A stretch of DNA of 64,000 nt from CBDCKN01 sp965219035 (lineage in GTDB: Bacteria; Gemmatimonadota; Gemmatimonadetes; Longimicrobiales; Gaopeijiaceae). The position numbers were made by a program, and so were the translations under genes. Of this stretch, positions 33,974 to 43,517 are shown piece by piece. Within the stretch, counting starts at the first letter, position 1; the number at the start of each line of letters is the position of its first letter. The stretch covers positions 744,001 through 808,000 of the forward strand of contig CBDCMR010000004.1 of NCBI GenBank assembly GCA_965219035.1, in the 5' to 3' direction. Under the pieces are notes generated by a model that did not search any database, was not told where the DNA came from, and saw only the letters and a program-made list of their open reading frames with translations.

Positions 33974-35059
33974 CTAGTCCTGCTCCGGCATCAGCACGAA
34001 CTCGGGGTAGGCGTCGATGCCCAGCTCCGCCACGTCCTGACCCATCTGCTCGACCCGCTGGGACACACGAACGCCCATCGTCTTCTCCAGCGCCAGCCAC
34101 ATCAGCCACGACGCTGAGAACGCAAAAGCGACGATCGACACCACGCCGATCAACTGCACGCCGATATTGGCGCCTGCCGCGATGGCTGTAGCTAACGTAC
34201 CCCAGGTTCCGGCGAAGAGGTGCGCGGGCACCGCCCCGACCACGTCGTCCACCTTCAGCTTCTCGAGGAGCTTGATGCCGGCGGTGCAGATGATGGCGCC
34301 AACCGCGCCGATCACGATGGCCCAATAGTGACTGGTGATGTCAGGTCCCGCAGTGATCGAGACGAGGCCGGCGATGGCGCCGTTCAGACCCGCGAGCAGA
34401 TCGACGCGCCCGAGGATTGGCCGCGAGACCGCGATGGCCGCGATAACCCCGGCCGCTCCCGCTAAGTTGGTATTGACCAGCACGTGGCTGATCGCGATCA
34501 CGTCGGCAGCGCTCCCGAGCGCGAGCTGGGAACCCCCATTGAAGCCGAACCAACCGAACCAGAGAATGAACACCCCCAGGGTGACCACTGGTACGTTGGA
34601 CGGGGGCGTGATGAGAACCGTGCCGTCGCTGCGGAACTTTCTGTACCGCGGCCCAACGACCAGCGCGGCAGCCCCGCCCGTGCCATGCACGATGCTCGAA
34701 CCGGCAAAGTCCTGGAAGCCCATTGCGTTAAGCCAGCCGCCGCCCCAGGTCCAGGCGCCGACGGTCGGATAAATGAACGCGGTCAGCACCACGGTGAAGC
34801 AGAAGAACGACCAGAGCCTGACCCTTTCGGCCAGTGCTCCGGAGACAATGGACCCGGCGGTCGCCACGAATACCATCTGGAAGAACCAGTCGGACATGAC
34901 CGAGTAGTCGGTTGCGATCACCGCTTCCCGCGCGCCTTCGACACCCGCCAGCAGCGCAACTTCGTCTGGCGACGGGCTGCGGAGAAAGCTGAAGGAACCG
35001 ATAAAGTTGCCTACGTCGACGTACATCATGTTGTATCCGACGACGTAGTAGTAAACCAC
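33974..35059 (-). pseudogene. Ammonium transporter (Amt family), N-terminally truncated
   Basis: A 361-residue frame that begins inside the third membrane helix (YYYVVGYNMMY). It contains the later Amt signatures: WFFQMVFVATAGSIVSGALAER, the pore-region GSSIVHGTGGAAALVVG and WFGWFGFNGGSQL. The first two to three helices and the signal region are missing, so transport function is unlikely. The break is at 35055, where a TrkA-C gene fragment starts on the other strand. The C-terminus (MGVRVSQRVEQMGQDVAELG) is normal. Confidence 0.85.
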
Positions 35060-35571
35060 CCAGTGAGGCGGAAGATCCTGATGCTTCTCATGCTGCTCGG
35101 AAATGCCGGATTGGTGACGGTGGCCGCATCGCTGATCGTGGCTCTCGCCGGGCCTGCGGAGTCCAGACAGTGGTGGGAGCTGTTCGGTCTGCTGGTCTTC
35201 GGGCTACTGCTGATCGGGCTCTGGTCAAGAACAAGTGGCTGGATCGGGCGGTGTGCGGCCTGATCCGATGGGCACTCAGGAAGTGGACTGAGCTCGAGGT
35301 GCGAGACTATTCCAGCTTGCTCCACTTGTCGGGCGCTTATCGAGTGGTCGAAACGGAGGTAGAGCCGGAAGGGGCCCGGGCGGAGAAGCCGCTGCGCAAG
35401 CTGGACCTCGGTGGACTGCTCGTTCTCGGAATACACCGAGCTGACGGTGCGTACGTAGGCGCCCCCCATGGGGACACGCTCATCCACGGCGGCGATACGC
35501 TGATTCTGTACGGGGAAACGCCTCGGCTGGAGGCCTTTTGCCAGCTCGCTCCTCGCACCGACGGCGCGTAG
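35047..35571 (+). pseudogene. TrkA-C (RCK_C) membrane protein, truncated and frameshifted
   Basis: One frame gives NHPVRRKILMLLMLLGNAGL with a further membrane helix to about 35225. A second frame continues KWLDRAVCGLIRWALRKWTELEV and the RCK_C-like part (DLGGLLVLGIHRADGAYVGAP, then GDTLILYG) to 35571. The first membrane segments are missing at the junction with the Amt fragment. Proteins of this kind regulate or form ion channels. A frameshift lies between 35222 and 35240. Confidence 0.65.
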
Positions 35572-35639
35572 CCCAACGCTAACACCGTCGGACTCCGTCG
35601 CCCGTAATGCGACAAGCGACGCTGGAGTTGTTCGCGAGA

Positions 35640-35720
35640 TCGGGATCATGCTACGGTTGGAGGAAGCGGAGCGATCGTTCCAACAGGCGTTGGCACTGAA
35701 CCCGAGCTCCTCCGGGGTAC
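35640..35720 (+). pseudogene. Single TPR-motif remnant
   Basis: The bases read EIGIMLRLEEAERSFQQALALNPSS in one frame, a canonical TPR second helix and turn. No larger gene surrounds it; it is a scrap of a TPR protein in the 280-bp gap before the phosphate symporter. Confidence 0.4.
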
Positions 35721-35854
35721 ACCGTCGTTCGCCCATCGGAGGGCGCGACGAGCGGATACGTGGATGGGTAACGGTGAGCGGGTTTTCCACAGTGGCGGCA
35801 AGTCTGTAGTTTCTCTGCGGCTCTTCGGTGCCATTACAAAAGGACCTGCGCCTG

Positions 35855-36967
35855 ATGCCCCACCCGACCGCGTCGCAAACCCAACGCAAAGCCAGCCCGA
35901 TCCTCGCGATCGGCCGCGGCGTTTACTTCCTCGGCCTGCTCTACCTGTTCTTCTTCAGCATCGAGCTGATGAGCACGGCGTTCAAGATGGGTGGCCGTGG
36001 CTTCGCCGAGCAGCTTCTCAACACGGCCTCGGATCCGGTGGCGGGGCTCTTCATCGGATTTCTTGCGACGAGCCTGATCCAAAGCTCGTCCACCACCACT
36101 ACCATCATTGTCGGTCTGGTCGCGTCAGAAGTCCTCACGATCCAGTTGGCCGTGCCAATGCTCATGGGTGCGAACATCGGAACGACGACCACGAACACGC
36201 TCGTCTCGGCGGGGCACGTCACACGTCCGGCGGAGTTCGAGCGAGCCTTCGCGGCATCCACGGTGCACGACTTCTTCAATGTCCTGGCGGCGATGGTCAT
36301 CCTGCCGCTGGAGATCTTCTTCCATCCGGTAGAAAGGATGGCGGTTTTCTTACAAGGCGTCTTCGCGGGCGCAGGCGGGATGAGTCTCGCGAGCCCGCTC
36401 AACGCCGTCGTGAGGCCGCTCTCCGATTGGGTTTCCGGCGCGATCCCTTACGAGTTGCCGCTCATCGGCATCGCCCTGGGCATCCTCTTCATCTCCCTTC
36501 AGCAGCTGATGCGACTGATGCGCGGCGTGTTCCTGGAGAGGATGGCGGCCCTCTTCGATCGGGTCCTCTTCCGGAACGATGCCACCAGCTTCGGCCTGGG
36601 TATCGTGACGACCACGGCTGTGCAGAGCAGCTCGGCGACGACTTCGCTCATCGTTCCGCTAGCAGGGACCGGAGTCCTGTCTCTCAGGCAGATCTTCCCC
36701 TACACGCTTGGAGCCAACATCGGAACGACGATCACTGCGATCCTGGCTTCATTCTCGACCGCTAGCGCCGCTGCGGTGACCGTGGCTCTTGCCCACCTCA
36801 GCTTCAACCTACTGGGAATCGCGATCTTCTATCCCCTGCGGGCGGCTCCCATCTGGATGGCGCAGAAGGTCGGCGCGTATGCAGCTCGGACCAGGGTCAC
36901 TTCGGCGGGCGTGATCACGGTATATGTGGTGCTCCACATCATCCCCATTCTCTACTTCATTCTGTAG
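35855..36967 (+). CDS. Na+/phosphate symporter (NptA/PNaS family)
   Basis: A 370-residue membrane protein from the ATG at 35855, which has an AAAAGGA site 9 bp upstream; a further ATG at 35828 is possible. The two inverted family repeats are visible, each with its QSSS motif: LIQSSSTTTTIIVGL and AVQSSSATTSLIVPL, each followed by GANIGTT. These line the sodium/phosphate site. It takes up phosphate with sodium at the inner membrane. A PhoU-like gene follows 17 bp later, the usual partner. Confidence 0.93.
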   Translation: MPHPTASQTQRKASPILAIGRGVYFLGLLYLFFFSIELMSTAFKMGGRGFAEQLLNTASDPVAGLFIGFLATSLIQSSSTTTTIIVGLVASEVLTIQLAVPMLMGANIGTTTTNTLVSAGHVTRPAEFERAFAASTVHDFFNVLAAMVILPLEIFFHPVERMAVFLQGVFAGAGGMSLASPLNAVVRPLSDWVSGAIPYELPLIGIALGILFISLQQLMRLMRGVFLERMAALFDRVLFRNDATSFGLGIVTTTAVQSSSATTSLIVPLAGTGVLSLRQIFPYTLGANIGTTITAILASFSTASAAAVTVALAHLSFNLLGIAIFYPLRAAPIWMAQKVGAYAARTRVTSAGVITVYVVLHIIPILYFIL

Positions 36968-36984
36968 CCGAAAAGGTAAACACC

Positions 36985-37665
36985 ATGTGGAAGGAAATCG
37001 TCACGCTCTTCAGGTCTCAGGGCCCACTGCGAGAGGCATATGACGAGGCGATCCTGATGCTTCGGGCCTCCCACGACATGTTCGACCACGCAGTCACGGC
37101 GCTCCATGCGGAGGGCGCGCTAGAGACCGACATCTACAAGCGCGATCAGCGGCTCAACAAGTACGAGCGGAGCGTTCGGCGCAAGATCGTCACGCACATG
37201 TCCGTGTCGGCCAAGCCTGACATCAACCTGGGGCTGGTGCTCACGGCGATCGTTATCGACATCGAGCGGATCGGAGACTACACCAAGAACATCGTGGAGT
37301 TGGCGTCTGCAGTTCCCGGGCCCTTCGACGGGCTCGAGCTACACGACGAGGTCGTTGAGATCGAGCAGATCATGGCCCGGATGTTCGACGACATCGTGCC
37401 CGCCCTCGAGGAATCCGACGTGGTTCGGGCCCGGGGCATCATGGGGTCCCACACCATCATTTCATCCAAGGTGGACGAGCACGTGCGTGCTCTGTGCTCC
37501 GGTGAGGAGTTGTCGGGACGGTCGGGGCATGCGGTCACGGTGGCACTCTACCTGCGCTATCTGAAACGCGTCAGCGCGCACCTCAAGAACGTGGCGACGA
37601 GCGTAGTGAATCCCTACCACCGGATCGGATTCCGGGAGAAGGGGTCTCGAGCTCCAAGCGGTTGA
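36985..37665 (+). CDS. PhoU-domain protein
   Basis: A 226-residue all-helical protein, MWKEIVTLFRSQGPLREAYDEA, with two three-helix PhoU-like bundles. DIERIGDYTKNIVELA carries the E/DxxxD metal motif typical of PhoU; the second bundle has the weaker ALYLRYLKRVSAHLKNVA. It probably regulates the adjacent Na/Pi symporter in response to phosphate. The pair appears intact inside the mobile region and may be island cargo. Confidence 0.9.
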   Translation: MWKEIVTLFRSQGPLREAYDEAILMLRASHDMFDHAVTALHAEGALETDIYKRDQRLNKYERSVRRKIVTHMSVSAKPDINLGLVLTAIVIDIERIGDYTKNIVELASAVPGPFDGLELHDEVVEIEQIMARMFDDIVPALEESDVVRARGIMGSHTIISSKVDEHVRALCSGEELSGRSGHAVTVALYLRYLKRVSAHLKNVATSVVNPYHRIGFREKGSRAPSG

Positions 37666-37836
37666 TCGGGGGCCTGACAACCACGCGCGGCTGCAATGCG
37701 AACGGTGCGGACCGCTGGTAAGCCGCGCCAGCAGCAAATCCCTGTTAGGCTCAATCCGGGTCCGGTAAAGAGACATGGTACACACTTAAGTAAAGGGACA
37801 TGGGTTACAGTCGGCACCTCTGAAAGGAGGAGGCCG

Positions 37837-38334
37837 ATGCCGTTCGAGGAGACTCATGTCATGGAAGAGAGAACGCGGTTTATCGAAGAAGCCCATCGCA
37901 GTCTTCGGAGCTTTGCTGCGGTGTGCGATCGATACGGGATTAGTCGCAAGACGGGCTACAAGTGGATGGATCGATGGCGGCGAGCCGGGCCAGCAGGTCT
38001 GGAGAATCGAGCGAGTCGACCCGGGCATTGCCCATGGGCTACGCCTAGTGAGGTGGTCGAGACGATCCTCGAGGTTAGACGCAAGTATGACGACTTCGGG
38101 CCGAAGAAGATCCGGTGGTACCTGCAGACGCATCGGCCGGAGCTAGCACTGCCCTCACGACAGACGATGCACAACATCCTGGTGCGTCACGACCTGGTGC
38201 CGAGGCGTCGGCGAAGGGTGCGCCGCTGGCACCCGGGTCGACCCGATACCAACGCATCTGAACCGAACGGGACGTGGACGGCCGACTTCAAGGGCGAGTT
38301 CCCGATGGGTGACGGTGAGCTGTGCTACCCGCTT
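37837..38334 (+). pseudogene. IS-A transposase, outer copy, 5' part
   Basis: From ATG 37837, behind AAAGGAGG, it encodes an HTH domain (RSLRSFAAVCDRYGISRKTG, YKWMDRWRRAG) and the start of the rve core (GTWTADFKGEFPMGDGELCYP). Reading then enters the inserted inverted copy and stops at 38337. The matching 3' part lies at 40901-41622. Confidence 0.88.
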
Positions 38335-38365
38335 TGAGCGGTAAAGGACCTGGGTAACAGTTAAG

Positions 38366-39454
38366 TCAAGAGACCTGAGTAACAGTTCTCCGTCCTTTGC
38401 AAGTGCCTCCAGTTCGTCTCTTCCCTCGTCCGAGGGAGTCGAAGATGAGGCGTTTGGGTTCAACAAAGCGTCCTAGCCAGATGGGTCCGAAGTAGACCTC
38501 AAAGAGACCGTGGTCAATCTCTTCCAGTCCGACTTCATGCCCAGCGAAGAGTCGGCCGACGGGCACACGGTCCCCGTACCAGCGGATGCCACCGTTCGTG
38601 CTGACGAGCCGGGTCTCGAAGTGGCCCGGATACGTGACCGGGTCGAGTTGCTTCGGGAAGGGTCGAGGTGAGGGTCGGTAGAGATTGGAGGGCACGGCAC
38701 CGTCCAACGCCTCGTGAGGCCGGACTTCGTTGTAGAGCTTCCTGAATCTTCGAAACGCTTGCTGCTGGGTCCGCATGTTGGAGCTCGGAGGTCGGGTGGT
38801 ACGCCTCTTTAGCACCAGGTGCATGTTCTCGTGCTTGCCGTTCTGCTGAGGGCAGCCAGGCTCGATGAGCTCAGGCAGAATGCCCACCTGAATGAACCAC
38901 ACGGACAGCCGAGAGAGACGGCCTAGTGCGTTCGAAGCGAAGGGAGTGCCGTTGTCCGTACGGATCCGTTCGGGTAGACCGTGTTGGCGAAATAGCCGCG
39001 TGAACACTGGGATCACGCCGTCGATTGTCACGTCCGGACGACCCCAACACTCCAGTACGAACCTCGAATGCATGTCCTGCACAGTAAGCGGGTAGCACAG
39101 CTCACCGTCACCCATCGGGAACTCGCCCTTGAAGTCGGCCGTCCACGTCCCGTTCGGTTCAGATGCGTTGGTATCGGGTCGACCCGGGTGCCAGCGGCGC
39201 ACCCTTCGCCGACGCCTCGGCACCAGGTCGTGACGCACCAGGATGTTGTGCATCGTCTGTCGTGAGGGCAGTGCTAGCTCCGGCCGATGCGTCTGCAGGT
39301 ACCACCGGATCTTCTTCGGCCCGAAGTCGTCATACTTGCGTCTAACCTCGAGGATCGTCTCGACCACCTCACTAGGCGTAGCCCATGGGCAATGCCCGGG
39401 TCGACTCGCTCGATTCTCCAGACCTGCTGGCCCGGCTCGCCGCCATCGATCCAT
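38366..39454 (-). pseudogene. IS-A transposase, inner copy, main part
   Basis: Most of the ~400-residue transposase: WMDRWRRAG, the rve core with GTWTADFKGEF (Asp), RIRTDNGTPF (Asp) and GCPQQNGKHENMH (Glu), then NEVRPHEALDGAVPS and a C-terminal domain (YFGPIWLGRFVEPKR). The frame opens at 39454 only because the true N-terminus (40690-40838) is cut off by element B. The DDE residues are preserved, so the break is recent. Confidence 0.88.
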
Positions 39455-39467
39455 CCACTTGTAGCCC

Positions 39468-39474
39468 GTCTTGC
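39468..39474. repeat. Target duplication of element B, left copy
   Basis: GTCTTGC occurs at 39468-39474 and again at 40706-40712, directly flanking element B. The intact target in the outer IS-A copy has the sequence once (near 37946-37952 on the other strand). This is a 7-bp target-site duplication. Confidence 0.85.
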
Positions 39475-40705
39475 TGTGCTGAGACGGTATTCACCTGACA
39501 GTTGACCACGAGAGAGGACGGTGGCCAGCCGCCCTCGCCGGAGCTAATTGAGAGATGTCGAAGTCACTCACTTAGCACGGGAGAGAAGATGACCACCGTC
39601 CAGGGGGAGAAGATAGCGCGCCGCAAGCTGAGCCTGCTACAGTTGGCCCAGGAGCTCGGCAACGTGAGCAAGGCGTGCAAGATCGTGGGCTACAGCCGGC
39701 AGCAGTTCTACGAGATCAGGAGGAACTTCCAGCTTTACGGGGCCGAGGGGCTGATCGACCAGCTTCCGGGGCCGAAGGGACCGCACCCGAACCGGGTGAG
39801 TGAAGAGATTGAGCAGGCGGTCTTGGCCCACGCCTTGGAGGCTCCGACGCACGGAGCTCAGCGGGTCGCGGACGAGTTGCTGCTCGGAGGGATCCAGGTG
39901 AGCTCAGGAGGCGTACGGGGCGTGTGGAGCCGGCATGGCCTCACCACGAAGCACGAACGGCTGCTCAGGCTCGAAGAGACGGCCAGGGAACGGAAGCTGA
40001 AGCTGACCGACGAGCAGATCGAGCTGCTGGAGCGCTTCAGTCCCGAGTTCCGGGAGCGCCACATCGAAGTCCATTACCCGGGCGACCTCGTCGCCGTGGA
40101 CACGTTCTTCGTCGGAACGCTGAAGGGGGTCGGCAAGGTGTACCTGCAGACCGTGCTCGATTGCTTCAGCCGCTACGCCTGGGGCCGGCTCTACACGAGC
40201 AAGCTCCCGCTCACGGCGGTGCAGGTGATGAATAACGACGTGTTGCCGTTCTTCGATGAGCACCGGGTCCGGGTGAAGACCGTGCTCAGCGACAACGGCC
40301 GCGAGTTCTGCGGCCGTCCGGACCGTCACCCATATGAGCTGTTCCTTCAGCTCGAGGACATCGAGCACCGCACGACGAAGGTGGGCAGGCCCCAATCCAA
40401 CGGCTTCATCGAGCGCTTCCACCGCACGCTCCTCGACGAGCACTTGAGGGTGAAGGGCCGCACCACCTGGTACGAGACCGTCGAGGAGATGCAGCAGGAC
40501 CTCGAGGCGTATCTGGAGACCTACAACCGGAAGCGGCCGCACCGCGGTCGAGCCATGGAGGGCCGCACGCCCTATCAGGTCTTCAAGGCCGGTCTCACCG
40601 ACGCCAGGAAGGCCGCAAAGGCCAGGAAGGAGGAGGCTAAGACGAAGGCAGCCTAGACACAGCTCCGGCGAGGGCCAACTGTCAGGTCATTACCATCTCT
40701 GTACA
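39475..40705 (+). mobile_element. IS481-family element B
   Basis: A 1231-bp element bounded by inverted repeats of about 31 bp (TGTGCTGAGACGGTA at the left; TGTACAGAGATGGTA inward from the right) ending in the shared ACCTGACAGTTG. It carries one transposase and has inserted into inner IS-A, giving a 7-bp target duplication. It is the youngest layer of the nest and looks complete. Confidence 0.93.
39589..40656 (+). CDS. IS481-family transposase of element B (intact)
   Basis: From the ATG at 39589 (MTTVQGEKIARRKLSLLQLA) this gives 355 residues; an upstream TTG-type start at 39502 would run into the left end and is less likely. HTH region: GNVSKACKIVGYSRQQFYEIRR. rve core: LVAVDTFFVGTLKG (Asp), LSDNGREFCG (Asp) and RPQSNGFIERFHRTL (Glu). 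The C-terminus is Lys/Ala-rich. No defects are seen, so it is likely active. Confidence 0.93.
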   Translation: MTTVQGEKIARRKLSLLQLAQELGNVSKACKIVGYSRQQFYEIRRNFQLYGAEGLIDQLPGPKGPHPNRVSEEIEQAVLAHALEAPTHGAQRVADELLLGGIQVSSGGVRGVWSRHGLTTKHERLLRLEETARERKLKLTDEQIELLERFSPEFRERHIEVHYPGDLVAVDTFFVGTLKGVGKVYLQTVLDCFSRYAWGRLYTSKLPLTAVQVMNNDVLPFFDEHRVRVKTVLSDNGREFCGRPDRHPYELFLQLEDIEHRTTKVGRPQSNGFIERFHRTLLDEHLRVKGRTTWYETVEEMQQDLEAYLETYNRKRPHRGRAMEGRTPYQVFKAGLTDARKAAKARKEEAKTKAA

Positions 40706-40838
40706 GTCTTGCGACTAATCCCGTATCGATCGCACACCGCAGCAAAGCTCCGAAGACTGCGATGGGCTTCTTCGATAAACCGCGTTCTCTCTTCCATGAC
40801 ATGAGTCTCCTCGAACGGCATCGGCCTCCTCCTTTCAG
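40690..40838 (-). pseudogene. IS-A transposase, inner copy, N-terminal part
   Basis: The - strand reads MPFEETHVMEERTRFIEEAH to YGISRKT, identical to the start of the outer copy, and stops where element B begins. It belongs with the main part at 38366-39454. Confidence 0.85.
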
Positions 40839-40900
40839 AGGTGCCGACTGTAACCCATGTCCCTTTACTTAAGTGTGTACCATGTCTCTTTACCGGACCC

Positions 40901-41622
40901 TTACTGTGCAGGACATGCATTCGAGGTTCGTACTGGAGTGTTGGGGTCGTCCGGACGTGACAATCGACGGCGTGATCCCAGTGTTCACGCGGCTATTTCG
41001 CCAACACGGTCTACCCGAACGGATCCGTACGGACAACGGCACTCCCTTCGCTTCGAACGCACTAGGCCGTCTCTCTCGGCTGTCCGTGTGGTTCATTCAG
41101 GTGGGCATTCTGCCTGAGCTCATCGAGCCTGGCTGCCCTCAGCAGAACGGCAAGCACGAGAACATGCACCTGGTGCTAAAGAGGCGTACCACCCGACCTC
41201 CGAGCTCCAACATGCGGACCCAGCAGCAAGCGTTTCGAAGATTCAGGAAGCTCTACAACGAAGTCCGGCCTCACGAGGCGTTGGACGGTGCCGTGCCCTC
41301 CAATCTCTACCGACCCTCACCTCGACCCTTCCCGAAGCAACTCGACCCGGTCACGTATCCGGGCCACTTCGAGACCCGGCTCGTCAGCACGAACGGTGGC
41401 ATCCGCTGGTACGGGGACCGTGTGCCCGTCGGCCGACTCTTCGCTGGGCATGAAGTCGGACTGGAAGAGATTGACCACGGTCTCTTTGAGGTCTACTTCG
41501 GACCCATCTGGCTAGGACGCTTTGTTGAACCCAAACGCCTCATCTTCGACTCCCTCGGACGAGGGAAGAGACGAACTGGAGGCACTTGCAAAGGACGGAG
41601 AACTGTTACTCAGGTCTCTTGA
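40901..41622 (+). pseudogene. IS-A transposase, outer copy, 3' part
   Basis: Continues the outer transposase from LTVQDMHSRFVLECWGRPD through RIRTDNGTPF and KHENMHLVLKRRTT to the stop at 41622. Open frames reach back to 40873 only through the end of the inner copy. An alternative start inside gives a protein without the first catalytic Asp, so it is not expected to be active. Confidence 0.85.
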
Positions 41623-41905
41623 CTTAACTGTTACCCAGGTCCTTTACCGCTCACCGCTGGTACGGGGACCGTGTGCCCGTCGGCCGACTCTTCGCTGGGC
41701 ATGAAGTCGGACTGGAAGAGATTGACCACGGTCTCTTTGAGGTCTACTTCGGACCCATCTGGCTAGGACGCTTTGTTGAACCCAAACGCCTCATCTTCGA
41801 CTCCCTCGGACGAGGGAAGAGACGAACTGGAGGCACTTGCAAAGGACGGAGAACTGTTACTCAGGTCTCTTGACTTAACTGTTACCCAGGTCCTTTACCG
41901 CTCAC
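41404..41905 (+). repeat. 251-bp tandem duplication of the IS-A right end
   Basis: The segment from CGCTGGTACGGGG at 41404 to the IS right end is repeated from 41655 to about 41905, apparently without differences. It covers the last ~70 codons of the transposase and the right inverted repeat, so this locus has two right ends in a row. The 100 bp after it up to 42005 contain only the leader of the next gene. Confidence 0.9.
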
Positions 41906-42005
41906 CGCGACGGTCGAGGCGCACTCCTGGCCTGGCACCCGGACACGGCCGGACCGGAGCTTGCAGCACCAGCGGTAGAGATCCACGTGCACAGGGAGGG
42001 TAGCA

Positions 42006-42485
42006 ATGAAGAAGTGGCTGCGACGCATCCGCGGTGCAATCGGGATGGGCCTGACCTGGGCATTAGCATGGTTTGGCGCGGGCGTCACGCTCCTGCTGGT
42101 AGTTGGTGTTGGCGCCGCCGACGTCCCGTTTCCCCTCGGGTTCGCTCTACTTGGCTTTCTTGCCGGCGTCACGTTCTCTGGGGTCCTCGGGATTGTTGAG
42201 GGCCGTCGCAGGTTTGATCAGATGTCGCTTCCGCGCTTTGCAGTGTGGGGAGGCGTTGGGGGTCTTCTGCTGTCCGGGATCTTTGTCTTGGCCGCCGCCC
42301 TTGGAGGGGACGCCTTTCTGGTGTTGGGCCCCGTGTTCGCACTGTCGGGTGCGGGCTCCGCTGCTGCTTCGCTGGCCCTAGCCAGAATGGCGGAGGACCG
42401 AGAATTGCTCGACGCCAGCGCGCACGTGGGCGAGGCCGGACTTACCGAAGATGAGGCGCGGGAACTGTTCGGAGGCGGGGGCTGA
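42006..42485 (+). CDS. Conserved membrane protein of unknown function
   Basis: A 159-residue protein (MKKWLRRIRGAIGMGLTWALA) with a basic start and four hydrophobic helices (about residues 13-38, 43-66, 78-100, 103-125), followed by an acidic tail (LTEDEARELFGGG). An AGGGAGGG site lies 5 bp before the ATG. I recognise the plan from Gemmatimonadota genomes but no function. Its upstream partner, if any, is lost in the IS region. Confidence 0.65.
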   Translation: MKKWLRRIRGAIGMGLTWALAWFGAGVTLLLVVGVGAADVPFPLGFALLGFLAGVTFSGVLGIVEGRRRFDQMSLPRFAVWGGVGGLLLSGIFVLAAALGGDAFLVLGPVFALSGAGSAAASLALARMAEDRELLDASAHVGEAGLTEDEARELFGGGG

Positions 42486-42602
42486 TCTCTCCACGCAACA
42501 CGATCACCCGGAAGGAACCTACGCTATCGGCACGTGTCACAGCGCCGAGGTACGACTCGTTGTTAAGGGTAGCCATCCCTTGTTCCCGGAGATATCCCGA
42601 CC

Positions 42603-43088
42603 TTGCTGACACGACTCGTCGTCCTCACCCTGCTCGTGCCCTTTGGACTCGGGCGCGGGACGCTGCGTGCTCAAGAGTCCGCGGGTGCAACTCTGACGGT
42701 CACTCCCTCCATTGGGATGGCGGCCATTACGAGGAACGGGAACCTGGAATCCGGGGGCATGAGCGCGTTCCTGGAGGTCGACCTCCACAGCGCCTCGCTA
42801 CTGTGGAGCGCTTACGCGGGCCAGCGGGGGATCGGAGTGAGGTGCTCCGATGGCTGCGAACTAGGAGGGCAGTCAATCGGCGTTGGAGTTTCATACATCC
42901 TCGGCAGCGTCCGAGCGGGTGGCGGTGGAGGCCTACTCCGTCGGGCCAATGAGTGGCACGTACAACCGCATGGTCAGCTCTCGGTGGTGATTGGCGTTCT
43001 GCGGCTACATGTGCGCCTTGAAGTGCCCCAAGGAGTAGATGGCGTACACGTCCCACTTCTCTTTGGTCTACAACTCCCGTTTGGCTGA
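42603..43088 (+). CDS. Exported hypothetical protein, possible small beta-barrel
   Basis: A TTG-started 161-residue frame with a signal peptide (LVVLTLLVPFGLG, cleavage near LRAQ). Alternating Gly-rich strands (GGQSIGVGVSYILGSVRAGGGGG) end in LLFGLQLPFG, whose final Phe/Gly resembles an outer-membrane strand. Coding status is plausible from the signal peptide; no family is assigned. The 267 bp between its stop and the first attC hold nothing recognisable. Confidence 0.5.
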   Translation: MLTRLVVLTLLVPFGLGRGTLRAQESAGATLTVTPSIGMAAITRNGNLESGGMSAFLEVDLHSASLLWSAYAGQRGIGVRCSDGCELGGQSIGVGVSYILGSVRAGGGGGLLRRANEWHVQPHGQLSVVIGVLRLHVRLEVPQGVDGVHVPLLFGLQLPFG

Positions 43089-43355
43089 GACCGGGAGGGA
43101 GAGCCTGTCCCGACTTGGGACCGAGGGCGTCGTCGGGCCACGTGGCCCATCGCCGGTCGGAGCCTTCGGACGTCCGACCGCCGCTTCCGAAGAAGGTCCC
43201 CTGCCTGCACTGGATCGACGCACTTGCATCGGAGCGTTCTGATTATGAATTATGGCGCGGCGCGGGCAGGGTCGCACAATACGCGCGACGGGCCTACACA
43301 CGACCACTCGCAAGAACCTGCATTCCGTTTAGTCATGCGGCCGCCCACTAATGGC

Positions 43356-43504
43356 GCATAACGGGCTCACGCGCTCCCGGCGCGGAGTGAGCGCCGCGAA
43401 CGGAGTGCCCCCGCAGGGGCCGGGCCCGTGGCGTTCACGATAGTAACTGCGCGCTCATCGCGCGAAGCGGAGCTGGGGGCCCGAGCGGGAGAGCGGCGTT
43501 ACGC
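43356..43504. repeat. attC-like recombination site A
   Basis: GCATAAC at 43356-43362 and GTTACGC at 43498-43504 are near-complementary outer core boxes (6 of 7) that match the attC pattern RYYYAAC...GTTRRRY loosely at the right end. Inner complementary segments (GCGCTCCCGG with GAGCGGGAG) allow folding of the 149 bp between. It shares TAACGGGCTCAC with attC-like sites B and D. It directly follows the 3' end of the DUF4926 gene on the - strand, the normal place for attC. Confidence 0.65.
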
Positions 43505-43517
43505 GGAGTCGCGCACC

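Larger units (their letters stand above)
38335..40900 (-). mobile_element. IS481-type element A, inner copy (inverted), itself split by element B
   Basis: A complete second copy in the opposite orientation: its right end (GAGCGGTAAAGGACC) is at 38336 and its left end (CTCTTTACCGG) at about 40885-40896. It has inserted between CYP and LTVQD of the outer copy. Without element B and its duplicated target it measures about 1328 bp. Two-layer insertion of an element into itself implies little target immunity. Confidence 0.88.
37761..41653 (+). mobile_element. IS481-type element A, outer copy, split by an inverted copy of itself
   Basis: The left end (GGTAAAGAGACATGG at 37764) and right end (GGTCCTTTACCGC near 41640) belong to a ~1.33-kb element. 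Its transposase reads from 37837 to CYPL at 38334, is interrupted by the inner copy (38335-40900), and resumes with LTVQDMHSRF at about 40901 to the stop at 41622. The two halves add up to 1326 bp, the length of the inner element. Confidence 0.88.

Noticed and set aside
34484..35046. Long + strand frame leading into the TrkA-C fragment
   Set aside because: Antisense to the ammonium transporter; only the part after 35047 matches a protein family.
35565..35700. GCCCAAC after the TrkA-C fragment as an attC left box
   Set aside because: No matching GTTGGGC-type box follows, and there is no cassette-like gene next to it.
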